Assembly: GCA_964479375.1 (NCBI GenBank) | Contig: CAYZKD010000014.1 | Location: 1-17,874 of the forward strand | Length of the DNA: 17,874 bases | Reading direction: 5' to 3' | DNA from: CAYXTC01 sp964479375 | GTDB taxonomy: Bacteria; Patescibacteriota; Minisyncoccia; Minisyncoccales; GWA2-38-27 | In this document: piece by piece, positions 6,444 to 13,548 of the stretch | Numbering within the stretch: the first letter of the stretch is position 1 | Layout of the letters: each line of letters starts with the position of its first letter | Translations under genes and position numbers: made by a program | Notes under the pieces: generated by a model | Told to the model about the DNA's origin: nothing | The model's input: only the letters and a program-made list of their open reading frames with translations | Databases searched by the model: none

Positions 6444-7904
6444 TTAAGATTTAGGTTTCATTGTTGGAAATAATATGGCTTCTCTCAAGGAATAAGAATC
6501 AGTAAGAAGTGCTACAAGCCGGTCTATGCCCAGACCAAACCCGGCAGCCGGCGGCATACCGTGCTCCAAGGCTTCAACAAAACACTTGTCCATTCTCTGG
6601 GCCTCCTCAAATCCCTGTTTAAATATCTTTTCCTGCTCTTCAAATCTTTCTTTCTGCAGAACCGGATCATTAAGTTCTGAAAAAGCCTTCACTGTTTCTA
6701 TCCCGGCTACAATCAACTGAAAGCTTCCTGACTTCTTGGAATTTTTGTCTAAAGGCTTGGCTAAAGGAAAAGCAGAAACAGGATAATGGATCACAAAAGT
6801 AGGCTGAACCACTCTGGGCAGACACTTCTTTTTGTACATCTCATCTGCCACCTCAAATTTGCTGCCTTCTGGCTTAAGCCCCATCTTCCTTGCCTCTTTT
6901 TTAAGAGCGCTTAAATGGACGTCTTCCAAATTAATGCCTGTGTATTTTTTGAATAATTCTGAAAACTCAATCCTAGGCCAGGGTTTTTTGAAATCAATGG
7001 TCTTTTTATCATATATAACCTTGGTTTTTCCAAACAAACCTTTCAGCAGAGAAGAGAGCATTTCCTCTGTTAGCTTCATCAAATCCTTATAGTCAGCATA
7101 AGCCCAGTAAAACTCAAGCATAGTAAAGTCTGGGTTGTGAAATCTGTCTATGCCCTCGTTTCTAAAGCACTTCCCTATCTCGTAAACCTTTTCAAGCCCG
7201 CCTACCAATAATCTTTTTAAATAAAGTTCGGGCGATATCCTTAAATAAAGGTCAAGATCTAAAGCGTTAAGATGGGTCTTAAATGGCTTGGCAGAAGCAC
7301 CTCCGTAAACAGGCTGGAGTATAGGGGTTTCCACCTCCAGAAAACCCTTCTTTTCCAAAAACTTTCTTATCTCTTTTATTATTTCAGCCCTCGATTCAAA
7401 CCTTTTTCTTACTTCTTCGTTAAATATTAAATCCAGGTAGCGCTTCCTGTATCTCTCCTCAATGTCTTTCAAGCCGTGCCATTTTTCAGGAAGAGGTCTT
7501 AGGGATTTGGCTAAAATCTTGTAGTCTTGGCATTCCAGACTCTTTTCTCCTCTTTTGGTTTTAATTAAAACACCCCTAAACTCTGCAAAATCTCCTATGT
7601 CAAAATTTTCCAGAAAGAAATTATAACCCTTCTCTCCCAAATTGTCTTTCCTGATCATTATCTGAATCCTGCCCGTTCCGTCTTTAATGTGAGAAAAAGT
7701 AAGAGCGCCGTGCTGCCTCAAGGAAACAATCCTGCCTGACAAAATAACCTCCTTCTTCGTCCTTGAAAGATTGGAAAAACCATCAAGTGCCTCCTGGCAG
7801 GCATGAGTTCTCCCGTTCTTTAGGGGATAAACCAAATGCCCGGCTGACTCAAGGGCCTTTTTCTTTCTTAATCTTCTCTTTTTTATTTCTTCAACGGTTC
7901 CCAT
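6444..7904 (-). CDS. lysS: Lysyl-tRNA synthetase, class II
   Basis: LysRS charges tRNA-Lys. The 486-aa product has the bacterial class II layout: a short basic N-terminus, an OB-fold anticodon-binding domain (about 53-135, with GRIVSLRQHG and FSHIKDGTGRIQIM), then the catalytic core with RYLDLI (155-160), motif 2 (CFRNEGIDRFHNPDF, about 246-260) and motif 3 (GFGLGIDRL, about 455-463). The usual 'RNEGISTRHNPE' reads RNEGIDRFHNPD here, a small variation. Its own promoter (TTGACC, 17 nt, TAAAAT) lies in the 41-nt gap after capA, with the -10 ending 10 nt before the ATG. It heads a run of six closely packed genes. The chosen ATG fits the family N-terminus. Confidence 0.95.
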   Translation of the reverse strand: MGTVEEIKKRRLRKKKALESAGHLVYPLKNGRTHACQEALDGFSNLSRTKKEVILSGRIVSLRQHGALTFSHIKDGTGRIQIMIRKDNLGEKGYNFFLENFDIGDFAEFRGVLIKTKRGEKSLECQDYKILAKSLRPLPEKWHGLKDIEERYRKRYLDLIFNEEVRKRFESRAEIIKEIRKFLEKKGFLEVETPILQPVYGGASAKPFKTHLNALDLDLYLRISPELYLKRLLVGGLEKVYEIGKCFRNEGIDRFHNPDFTMLEFYWAYADYKDLMKLTEEMLSSLLKGLFGKTKVIYDKKTIDFKKPWPRIEFSELFKKYTGINLEDVHLSALKKEARKMGLKPEGSKFEVADEMYKKKCLPRVVQPTFVIHYPVSAFPLAKPLDKNSKKSGSFQLIVAGIETVKAFSELNDPVLQKERFEEQEKIFKQGFEEAQRMDKCFVEALEHGMPPAAGFGLGIDRLVALLTDSYSLREAILFPTMKPKS

Positions 7905-7914
7905 ATATTAGATT

Positions 7915-7943
7915 ATTTTACACTCTTTTCATGGCAAGGTCAA
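7915..7943 (-). promoter_or_regulatory. Sigma70-type promoter of lysS
   Basis: On the minus strand the -35 is TTGACC (7943-7938) and the -10 is TAAAAT (7920-7915), with a 17-nt spacer. Each box matches the consensus at five of six positions. The predicted start is about 4 nt before the lysS ATG, so the leader is nearly absent. The -35 lies just upstream of the end of the intergenic gap, beside the capA stop codon. Confidence 0.7.
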
Positions 7944-7945
7944 AA

Positions 7946-8905
7946 TTAAAAATAGGGTTGGTAGTCTTCGGATATCTTAAAGACAACGGGGCTGACCTCC
8001 TTAATTTTTTTATCTTTTATTATCACCTCGAGCAAGAGCCCCTCCATTGTCTCTTCTGAAAAATATTGGTCAAACACAAAATTCCCAAGGCTGTAAGCAA
8101 TCCACCCCTCCTTATACCTCTCCACCGGCTGGGCCACATGAGGATGGTGGCCCAAAACCAAATCAGCCCCAGAATCAATGGCCAACCGAGAAAACTCTTC
8201 CTGGGTTTTATTGGGAAGTCTCTCATATTCATTTCCGAAATGGAAAGAAACCACCACCAGATCGCTTCTTTCTTCTGCTCTTTCTATATCCTCTTTTAAT
8301 GACTTATCCATCCAGTTAATCCCGGAAATTCCTTCCCTAGACGCCCAGTAGGGAGATCCCTGGTTATTATATGCCAGAAAGCAGATTTCAGTATCCCCTA
8401 CTCTTTTTACAACCCCCTGCCTTGACTCCTGTTCTGTAAAGCCGCCTCCGACATATAAAATTCCTGCTTCTCTAATCCTTTTAAAACTGTCCTCCATGGC
8501 CTCTCTTCCATAGTCAAATACGTGGTTGTTGGCAACAGAAATCACGTCAAATCCGGCATAAGAAAGCCCTTCTATCGCTTTAGGGTCTGCTCTAAAAGAA
8601 TAGATGCTGCCCACCTTTTTCCCTTTATCTGAAATAACGCTTTCTAAATTGCCAAACAAAATATCTGCTCTTTTCAGATAAGAGGAAATCCTTAAAAAGG
8701 GAAATTTGAAATCATGCTTTGCTTTATACTCCACCCCCCTGTCCAGCATAATATCCCCTACTGCCATTAAAACAATATCCCCGTCCCTTTTGCTAAAAGA
8801 AACGATCTCCTTTTCTTGGAAAAAATAGTAAGGGGAAAGCGCTAAAAAAGCCGCGCTGTGAAGCCCGACCAATAATAATATAATAAATTTCTTATTTTGC
8901 TTCAT
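7946..8905 (-). CDS. CapA/PgsA-family metallophosphatase-fold surface protein
   Basis: The 319-aa product starts with a single hydrophobic segment (about 7-29, no lipobox cysteine), so it is probably anchored with its domain outside the membrane. The rest matches the CapA family, named for poly-gamma-glutamate capsule synthesis and having a calcineurin-like fold. Visible motifs are VGDIMLDRG (49-57), FGNLES (84-89), SVANNHVFDYG (123-133), SFHFGNEY (220-227), LGHHPHV (251-257) and SLGNFVFDQ (272-280). Asp51, Asn86, the NNH histidine and the GHHPH histidines are candidate metal ligands. Neighbours for capsule polymerisation (CapB, CapC) are absent, so a wall or surface-polymer role is more likely than a poly-Glu capsule. 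Its ATG overlaps the murG stop (ATGA, 8902-8905). Confidence 0.85.
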   Translation of the reverse strand: MKQNKKFIILLLVGLHSAAFLALSPYYFFQEKEIVSFSKRDGDIVLMAVGDIMLDRGVEYKAKHDFKFPFLRISSYLKRADILFGNLESVISDKGKKVGSIYSFRADPKAIEGLSYAGFDVISVANNHVFDYGREAMEDSFKRIREAGILYVGGGFTEQESRQGVVKRVGDTEICFLAYNNQGSPYWASREGISGINWMDKSLKEDIERAEERSDLVVVSFHFGNEYERLPNKTQEEFSRLAIDSGADLVLGHHPHVAQPVERYKEGWIAYSLGNFVFDQYFSEETMEGLLLEVIIKDKKIKEVSPVVFKISEDYQPYF

Positions 8906-10020
8906 TGGGTTAAATATTCAACCAAGTACTCTGCCACCACCTTAGCGGCGTCCGGCCTAGCTAAACTTTCTGCCTTTTGCCCCATTTGTTTAAGTTTCTC
9001 GGGTTTTGAGAATAAATATTCCAGCCTTTCCATAAGAAAGTGAGGCGTAAAATTAAGTTCTTCCATAACAATAGCTGCTCCATTGGCAGAATAAGCATAA
9101 GCGTTCTTCACCTGGTGGTCCTGGGCAGAGTCGGCCAAGGGAACCAGAATGCTCGGCTTTGCCACTGAGGCGATTTCAAAAAGGCTTCCTGCTCCGCTTC
9201 TGCTCACTATAATGTCTGAAGCCTGATAAGCATGAGGCAATTCCTTCTCGTTAAGAAACTCAACCGGGTGATAGTATTTTTCCTGCCCTTCTTTTATTAT
9301 TACTCTAGATTCTGCTGAAACTTGGGTAAAGTTCGCCCTTCCTGTCTGATGGATTATTTCAAACTCTTCCAGTAATTGAGGAAGCACTGCCAAGATGACA
9401 TTATTGACTCTCTGAGCGCCCTGAGACCCTCCCATAATAAGGATTACGGGCTTTTCTCCCGTAAGAGCAAATATCTGATAGGCTTTTTTTCTATCCCCCC
9501 GATATACTTCTTCTCTAATGGGATTTCCCACAGAGAGTATTTTTTCTGCCGGGAAATAAGCGGTTTTTTCCACCGGAAAGGCAGTAAAAACTTCTATAGC
9601 CGCTTTGCTTACGATTTTATTGGACAAGCCAGGAACAACATCTGATTCGTGCAGGATTATGGGAGTAAGCAAAATCCAACCGGCTAAGACGCTGGGAACA
9701 GATCCATACCCTCCCTTGCTGAAAATAAGATCAGGCGAAGAGACAAAAATATGGTAAAAGGCCTGAAAAAAACCAACCGGGACCTTGAAAACAAAGTCTA
9801 TGATATTTTTAAGCGAAAAATACCTCCTAATCTTGCCTGCAAAAATCTGCTTCACTTCTATGCCCTCTTGGGCGAGTAAGGAAGATGAAAATTCGTCTTT
9901 GGGTCCTATATATAAAAACTCTATGGATTTTGCTTTGGGGTTTTCTTTAATCTTGCGGACGATAGCAATAATTGGAAAAACATGTCCGGCAGTCCCTCCC
10001 CCAGTAAAAAGAATCTTCAT
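8902..10020 (-). CDS. murG: UDP-GlcNAc:lipid I N-acetylglucosaminyltransferase
   Basis: MurG converts lipid I to lipid II on the inner face of the membrane. The 372-aa protein has normal length and is a GT-B glycosyltransferase with all the landmark loops: GGGTAGH (7-13), HESDVVPG (124-131), SVGNPIR (163-169), GGSQGAQRVN (197-206), SRSGAGSLFE (273-282), and LADSAQDHQVKNA (295-307) for the uracil/ribose site. There is no Shine-Dalgarno sequence. The ATG lies 12 nt after the base of the structured RNA (10033-10215), so murG is either translated from a structured leader transcript or from a processed one. capA follows with a 4-nt overlap. Confidence 0.95.
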   Translation of the reverse strand: MKILFTGGGTAGHVFPIIAIVRKIKENPKAKSIEFLYIGPKDEFSSSLLAQEGIEVKQIFAGKIRRYFSLKNIIDFVFKVPVGFFQAFYHIFVSSPDLIFSKGGYGSVPSVLAGWILLTPIILHESDVVPGLSNKIVSKAAIEVFTAFPVEKTAYFPAEKILSVGNPIREEVYRGDRKKAYQIFALTGEKPVILIMGGSQGAQRVNNVILAVLPQLLEEFEIIHQTGRANFTQVSAESRVIIKEGQEKYYHPVEFLNEKELPHAYQASDIIVSRSGAGSLFEIASVAKPSILVPLADSAQDHQVKNAYAYSANGAAIVMEELNFTPHFLMERLEYLFSKPEKLKQMGQKAESLARPDAAKVVAEYLVEYLTQ

Positions 10021-10032
10021 AAATTTTCAAAT

Positions 10033-10215
10033 AGAGCGCAGGGTTCTGACTGCTTATCTCTTTGGCTTGCCCAAAGGCGTTAACATTTTACCTCATCTGC
10101 GCGCGTTTTCCTCGGGGCAAGGCATCAAGGCATCGCCTCCTCAAAAGAACTCGCACATCTGAAGCGAAATCTAAAAGTTAACGCTCAGAGGATGATAGTT
10201 CAAATCCTGTACTCT
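10033..10215 (-). ncRNA. Rod-shaped structured RNA, candidate 6S RNA
   Basis: The minus strand folds end to end. A closing stem pairs AGAGTACAGG (10215-10206) with CCTGCGCTCT (10042-10033): 8 Watson-Crick pairs, one G-U and one mismatch. Next comes a large asymmetric central bubble, 21 nt on the 5' side and 34 nt on the 3' side, the latter holding a 6-bp hairpin (CUUUGG and CCAAAG, 10060-10076). A 13-bp stem follows: GCGUUAAC-UUUUA (10184-10172) with UAAAA and GUUAACGC (10090-10077, one bulged base). The rod continues with CUUCA/UGAGG, tandem G-A mismatches, UGUGCG/CGCGCA and a U-rich arm. A long rod with a central bubble and a hairpin in its 3' strand, about 180 nt long, is the layout of 6S RNA, the RNA polymerase decoy. 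A perfect extended -10 puts the 5' end in the closing stem. No terminator separates it from murG, so a structured murG leader is the alternative. Confidence 0.55.
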
Positions 10216-10218
10216 TAC

Positions 10219-10246
10219 ATTATATCACACCTCTATCTTTTGGAAA
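10219..10246 (-). promoter_or_regulatory. Extended -10 promoter of the structured RNA/murG unit
   Basis: The minus strand carries TGATATAAT (TATAAT at 10224-10219, TG at 10227-10226) and, with a 16-nt spacer, TTTCCA (10246-10241; four of six matches to the -35 consensus). The -35 overlaps the end of ftsW. The predicted start is near 10212-10213, inside the 5' arm of the closing stem of the RNA at 10033-10215. Confidence 0.7.
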
Positions 10247-11321
10247 CCTCCAGAACCAAGGCCACGGCCACCATTTCCACAAGCATGTGCGATCCTCCTA
10301 GGGTGATAAAAGGAAGAGGAATCCCGGTCAAAGGAAGAAGACGAACCATGGCTCCGATATTAATGAAGGCCTGAATGCAGATCCAAGCTCCCACCCCCAT
10401 CACGAACAATTTACTAAAACTATCCTTCCTTTTTCTGGCAATTACGAGAATGCGCCAAAAGAGCAGAACAAAACCTGCGACCATTAAAACTGAGCCGATA
10501 AATCCCGTTTCTTCTGCAAAAATTGCGAATATTGAGTCAGACATAGCTCGAGGCAAAAATCCGTATTTCTGTTGCGAGGCGCCAAGTCCCAGTCCGAAAA
10601 CCCCCCCGGAGCCCACCGCGATAAGAGCCTGTTTGATATGATAACCAAACCCCATGGGATCTTCTTTGGCATTTAAAAATACAGCCAAACGAGTTATCCG
10701 ATAACCTGCATACTTTACAAGAATAGCTGTAGCCGCAATCCCTGAAGAGAAAAAAATGGCAGAATGCCAGAGGGGAGTTTCAGAAAGAAAGTAAACAACC
10801 AGAGAACTTACAAAGATAACGCCCCAAGTACTAAGATCTGACTGAAAACCCAGGGCAAGGGTTATCAGGCCCATTATTACTACAAAAGGAAGCAGGATGG
10901 GTTTTCTTTGCTTGGGCCGCGTTCTGCTGGCCAGCCAAGCAGCAAGATAGATTATAGTAGTCAGTTTCAAAAATTCTGCAGGCTGAAGGATAAAAAAGTA
11001 AAGGTTAAGCCATCTGGCAGCCCCTCCGGCGCTAAATCCCACTCCGGGAACAAAGACCAGAAACATCAATAATAAATTCCCCAATATCAAAAACAAAGAG
11101 ACTTTTCTTATCCTCTCCAGGCCTATCTTAAAAACAACCAGTCCCAATATAAGTCCGGGCAGGATACCGTAAAAAATCTGATGGAAAAGATAATGAGTGC
11201 TATTCCCCGCTAATTCCTGGGACCTGACCGCAGAAACACCAGCCAACATCATTAATCCTAGCAACAAAAAAGTGGAAACAATGACCAAAAGAAAGTAATC
11301 AATGTGTCTTGTCCTAGCCAT
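10233..11321 (-). CDS. ftsW: FtsW/RodA/SpoVE-family glycosyltransferase
   Basis: SEDS proteins polymerise lipid II into glycan strands in the membrane. From the preferred start the product has 362 aa and about ten hydrophobic segments. Landmarks are LQPAEFLKL (112-120), ARWLNL (102-107), the large loop region with GLGLGASQQK (243-252), FLPRAMSDSIFAIFAEETG (255-273, Asp262 at the conserved catalytic-site Asp) and GIPLPFITLGGSHM (333-346). The usual LPEAHTDF reads LPRAMSDS. Neighbouring murD and murG favour FtsW over RodA. The frame stays open to an ATG at 11378, but the ATG at 11321 is preferred: it overlaps the murD end by 8 nt (ATGGCTAG) and gives the short cytoplasmic N-terminus expected for the family, whereas the longer form would add 19 residues inside murD. 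Confidence 0.9.
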   Translation of the reverse strand: MARTRHIDYFLLVIVSTFLLLGLMMLAGVSAVRSQELAGNSTHYLFHQIFYGILPGLILGLVVFKIGLERIRKVSLFLILGNLLLMFLVFVPGVGFSAGGAARWLNLYFFILQPAEFLKLTTIIYLAAWLASRTRPKQRKPILLPFVVIMGLITLALGFQSDLSTWGVIFVSSLVVYFLSETPLWHSAIFFSSGIAATAILVKYAGYRITRLAVFLNAKEDPMGFGYHIKQALIAVGSGGVFGLGLGASQQKYGFLPRAMSDSIFAIFAEETGFIGSVLMVAGFVLLFWRILVIARKRKDSFSKLFVMGVGAWICIQAFINIGAMVRLLPLTGIPLPFITLGGSHMLVEMVAVALVLEVSKR

Positions 11322-12669
11322 TAACCATTTTGTTAATGCTTTTAATGAAATGCCTTCCCCTGTCAAACTCATTGTCAAACAAATTAAAACTGGCGGCCCC
11401 GGGAGACATCAAAACAACATCTCCTTCAACTGCTTTCTCGGAGGCCTTTGCTACTGCTTCTTCCATAGACTCAACCAGAATTAATTCTATGCCGATTTCT
11501 TTTTTAATTTCCTCTGAAGCAGAGCCCGGCAGCAGAATAAGGCATTTTGCTTTCTTGTTTATCTCCTCTGCCATTTTTTCATAACCCAGCCCCTTGTTCT
11601 CCCCTCCTGCTATTAAAATTATCCCGCGCCCCGCATATCTCTTAAGAGCATAAATCGCAGCCTCGGGAATGGTGGCCGTAGTGTCATTGACATACTGCAC
11701 TCCTTTTTTTTCCAGCACCACCTGCTCTCTGTCTCTAACCCCCGAAAAATTAGAAAGTCCCCTTCTGATCTTTTCTTCTGGAATTTCCATAATCTTGGCC
11801 ACGCTAATAGCTGCTAAAGCGTTGGAAATGTTGTGTTCGCCTTTGATCTGAAGATCTCCGACTTCAGCCAAAGGCCTGCCTTCCTTATCAAAAAAGATGC
11901 CGTCGCCCCTTAGAAAACATCCTGCGTTTTCTTCGGGCACACTCTTTTTGGAATAAAAGAAAGTTTGCCCCTTCCCCCGCATTTGCCTCACAAGGGAATC
12001 GTCATAATTAAGAATTAAGAAATCTTCTGAATCCTGAAATTGGTATATCTTTTTTTTGGCTTCAATGTATTCTTCAATGTCTTTGTACCTATTCAAATGA
12101 TCAGGGTGAATAGAGCAAACTACTGCTATATGGGGAGACTTTTTTAAATACTCCAATTCAAAACTGGAAAGTTCCAGAATAACCCAGCTATCCTTACTCG
12201 TTTCGGACAGAATCTCTAAGGGAGAAATCCCGATGTTTCCTGCCAGAAAAACGTCTTCTTTTTCTCCTTTTAAAATCTCGTAGATCAGGCTGGAAATAGT
12301 GGATTTGCCCTTAGTACCCGTAACTCCGATTATCAAAGCCTGCGTCAGTTCCAAAAAAACATTAACATCGGTTTCAACGGGAACATTGTTTTCTCTGGCA
12401 ATCTTTAAAAAAGAGGACTCTTCTGGCACTCCGGGATTCTTAACAATCAAATCCGCTTCTTTAAAATCTTCTTCTCTGTGCTCTCCTAATACATACTTCA
12501 AAGAAAGATCTTTTAGTTTTTTAATAGAATCTTTAAGTTGATCTTTGGTTTTAAGGTCTGTAACCAGAACCTTCGCATCCTGTTTGCAAAAAAACCTGGC
12601 AGCGCTCGCGCCTCCTCCGTGAAGCCCAAGTCCCATTATCACGACCTTTTTGCCTTTAAAATATTTCAT
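11314..12669 (-). CDS. murD: UDP-MurNAc-L-Ala:D-glutamate ligase
   Basis: MurD adds D-glutamate to UDP-MurNAc-L-alanine in the cytoplasm. From the ATG at 12669 the product has 451 aa, the usual length. It shows an N-terminal nucleotide-binding start (VVIMGLGLHGGG, 9-20), VKNPGVP (76-82), the ATP loop GVTGTKGKSTI (115-125), ELSSFEL (166-172), HPDHLNRY (188-195) followed by the EAKKKI lysine region (203-208), the NDTTAT substrate loop, AGGENKG, and SPGAASFNLF near the C-terminus. The frame is open to an ATG at 12714, but 12669 begins directly before the Rossmann strand and overlaps the murI stop as ATGA (12666-12669). D-Glu producer and consumer are thus translationally coupled. Confidence 0.95.
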   Translation of the reverse strand: MKYFKGKKVVIMGLGLHGGGASAARFFCKQDAKVLVTDLKTKDQLKDSIKKLKDLSLKYVLGEHREEDFKEADLIVKNPGVPEESSFLKIARENNVPVETDVNVFLELTQALIIGVTGTKGKSTISSLIYEILKGEKEDVFLAGNIGISPLEILSETSKDSWVILELSSFELEYLKKSPHIAVVCSIHPDHLNRYKDIEEYIEAKKKIYQFQDSEDFLILNYDDSLVRQMRGKGQTFFYSKKSVPEENAGCFLRGDGIFFDKEGRPLAEVGDLQIKGEHNISNALAAISVAKIMEIPEEKIRRGLSNFSGVRDREQVVLEKKGVQYVNDTTATIPEAAIYALKRYAGRGIILIAGGENKGLGYEKMAEEINKKAKCLILLPGSASEEIKKEIGIELILVESMEEAVAKASEKAVEGDVVLMSPGAASFNLFDNEFDRGRHFIKSINKMVNG

Positions 12670-13448
12670 AGCAAATGCTTTATTATTATTGGTTTTATCT
12701 CCTCCGGAAAACACATCCTGCTTACTTTTTCTAGATTATAGGGTTTATCGCTAAAATAAAACTGGGAATTTCCCTTGCCTCCTTTAAGTTGGAGGTTCTT
12801 CTCCAAAAAGGTCTTCAAGCAAGAGGCTAAACTTTTGGCAGGATTTACAATTTTAACATCGTCAGCCAAAACTTTGCGGATGGTTTCTTCCAAAAGAGGG
12901 TAATGGGTGCAAGCCAAAACTAGGGCCTCAATGCTCCTCTCTTCTAATGGAGCGAGATATTTTTCCAATATCTCCTTGGTTATCTTTTCTCTTGTCCAGC
13001 CCTCTTCCACTAAAGGAACCAACAAGGGACAGGGAACGGAATAAATCTCAAGGTCGGGATTTTCCTTTAATAATTTTTGGTTATAAGCTTGGCTTTTTAT
13101 TGTGCCCGGGGTTCCGATTATGCCTATTTTTTTTCTGCCGAGAGAATCAATTTCTTTTACCGCAGGATCAACCATTTCGAAAATGGGAACATTTTTGAAT
13201 CTCTCTTTGAGGTAGTCTGAAGCCCAAGCCGAGGAGGTGTTGCAGGCTACCACAATTATGTCAGCCCCTTTTTCCAAAAGCCATTCTGTTATCTTTTCTG
13301 AAGACTTTTTTATAAAAATCTCTCCCTTTGTTCCGTAGGGGAGATGAGCAGTATCACCGAAATAGATTACCTTCTCTTCCGGCATCAGGTTAATAATCTC
13401 ACGAACCACGGTTAACCCTCCTACGCCAGAATCAAAAACGCCTATCAT
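12666..13448 (-). CDS. murI: Glutamate racemase
   Basis: MurI makes D-glutamate from L-glutamate for the next gene's product, MurD. The 260-aa protein has the two-cysteine cofactor-independent racemase design: FDSGVGGLTV (5-14), DTAHLPYGTK (32-41), catalytic Cys69 in VVACNTSSA, GIIGTPGTIKS (109-119), and catalytic Cys180 in LACTHYPLL. Length and motifs are complete. It is the first gene of the murI-murD-ftsW unit. A -10-like TATATT lies 6 nt before the ATG, so the transcript should be leaderless. It is divergent from the MazG-like gene, with a shared 100-nt promoter region between them. Confidence 0.95.
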   Translation of the reverse strand: MIGVFDSGVGGLTVVREIINLMPEEKVIYFGDTAHLPYGTKGEIFIKKSSEKITEWLLEKGADIIVVACNTSSAWASDYLKERFKNVPIFEMVDPAVKEIDSLGRKKIGIIGTPGTIKSQAYNQKLLKENPDLEIYSVPCPLLVPLVEEGWTREKITKEILEKYLAPLEERSIEALVLACTHYPLLEETIRKVLADDVKIVNPAKSLASCLKTFLEKNLQLKGGKGNSQFYFSDKPYNLEKVSRMCFPEEIKPIIIKHLL

Positions 13449-13454
13449 AGTTAG

Positions 13455-13460
13455 AATATA
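13455..13460 (-). promoter_or_regulatory. -10 box of murI, predicted leaderless start
   Basis: The minus strand reads TATATT, then CTAACT, then the murI ATG at 13448. The expected start falls at or next to the A of ATG. The best -35 at 17-nt spacing is a weak TTTTAA (13483-13478). The assignment rests on the -10 and on the same spacing in front of aspS, lysS and femAB. Confidence 0.5.
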
Positions 13461-13484
13461 GCAAAAAATCTGAATAATTAAAAG

Positions 13485-13512
13485 TTGACTCTCTCTTTTG
13501 TTGTGTTAATCT
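13485..13512 (+). promoter_or_regulatory. Promoter of the MazG-like gene
   Basis: TTGACT (13485-13490, five of six) is followed after 16 nt by TAATCT (13507-13512), which keeps the key T, A and final T of the -10. The predicted start near 13519 gives a leader of about 30 nt, unlike the leaderless minus-strand units. It is divergent from the murI promoter. Confidence 0.5.
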
Positions 13513-13536
13513 TAAACTCACAGAACCTTAAAAATA

Positions 13537-13542
13537 AAGGAG
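13537..13542 (+). promoter_or_regulatory. Shine-Dalgarno site that decides a GTG start
   Basis: AAGGAG lies 6 nt before GTG at 13549, the best ribosome-binding site in the window. An ATG at 13547-13549 overlaps this GTG in another frame but is followed at once by TGA (ATGTGA), so it cannot start a protein. Confidence 0.75.
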
Positions 13543-13548
13543 TCCTAT

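Noticed and set aside
5979..6473. 164-codon open frame on the plus strand opposite serS and the serS-lysS junction.
   Set aside because: Its Ser/Leu/Phe-rich product is the mirror of the Lys/Glu-rich coiled coil of SerRS. It has no family motif and no ribosome-binding site.
7946..8905. Capsule (poly-gamma-glutamate) biosynthesis locus based on CapA.
   Set aside because: No CapB ligase or CapC membrane partner is adjacent, so the family name alone does not support a capsule.
10189..10215. Plus-strand sequence AGTTCAAATCCTGT looks like a tRNA T-arm with acceptor end.
   Set aside because: The five bases flanking TTCAAAT do not pair as a T-stem, and no D-arm, anticodon arm or acceptor partner is found upstream. 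The bases fit better as the closing stem and 5' bubble of the minus-strand structured RNA.
12670..12714. Upstream extension of murD to an ATG at 12714.
   Set aside because: It lies inside murI and adds 15 residues before the Rossmann strand. The ATG at 12669 makes the ATGA overlap typical of this window.
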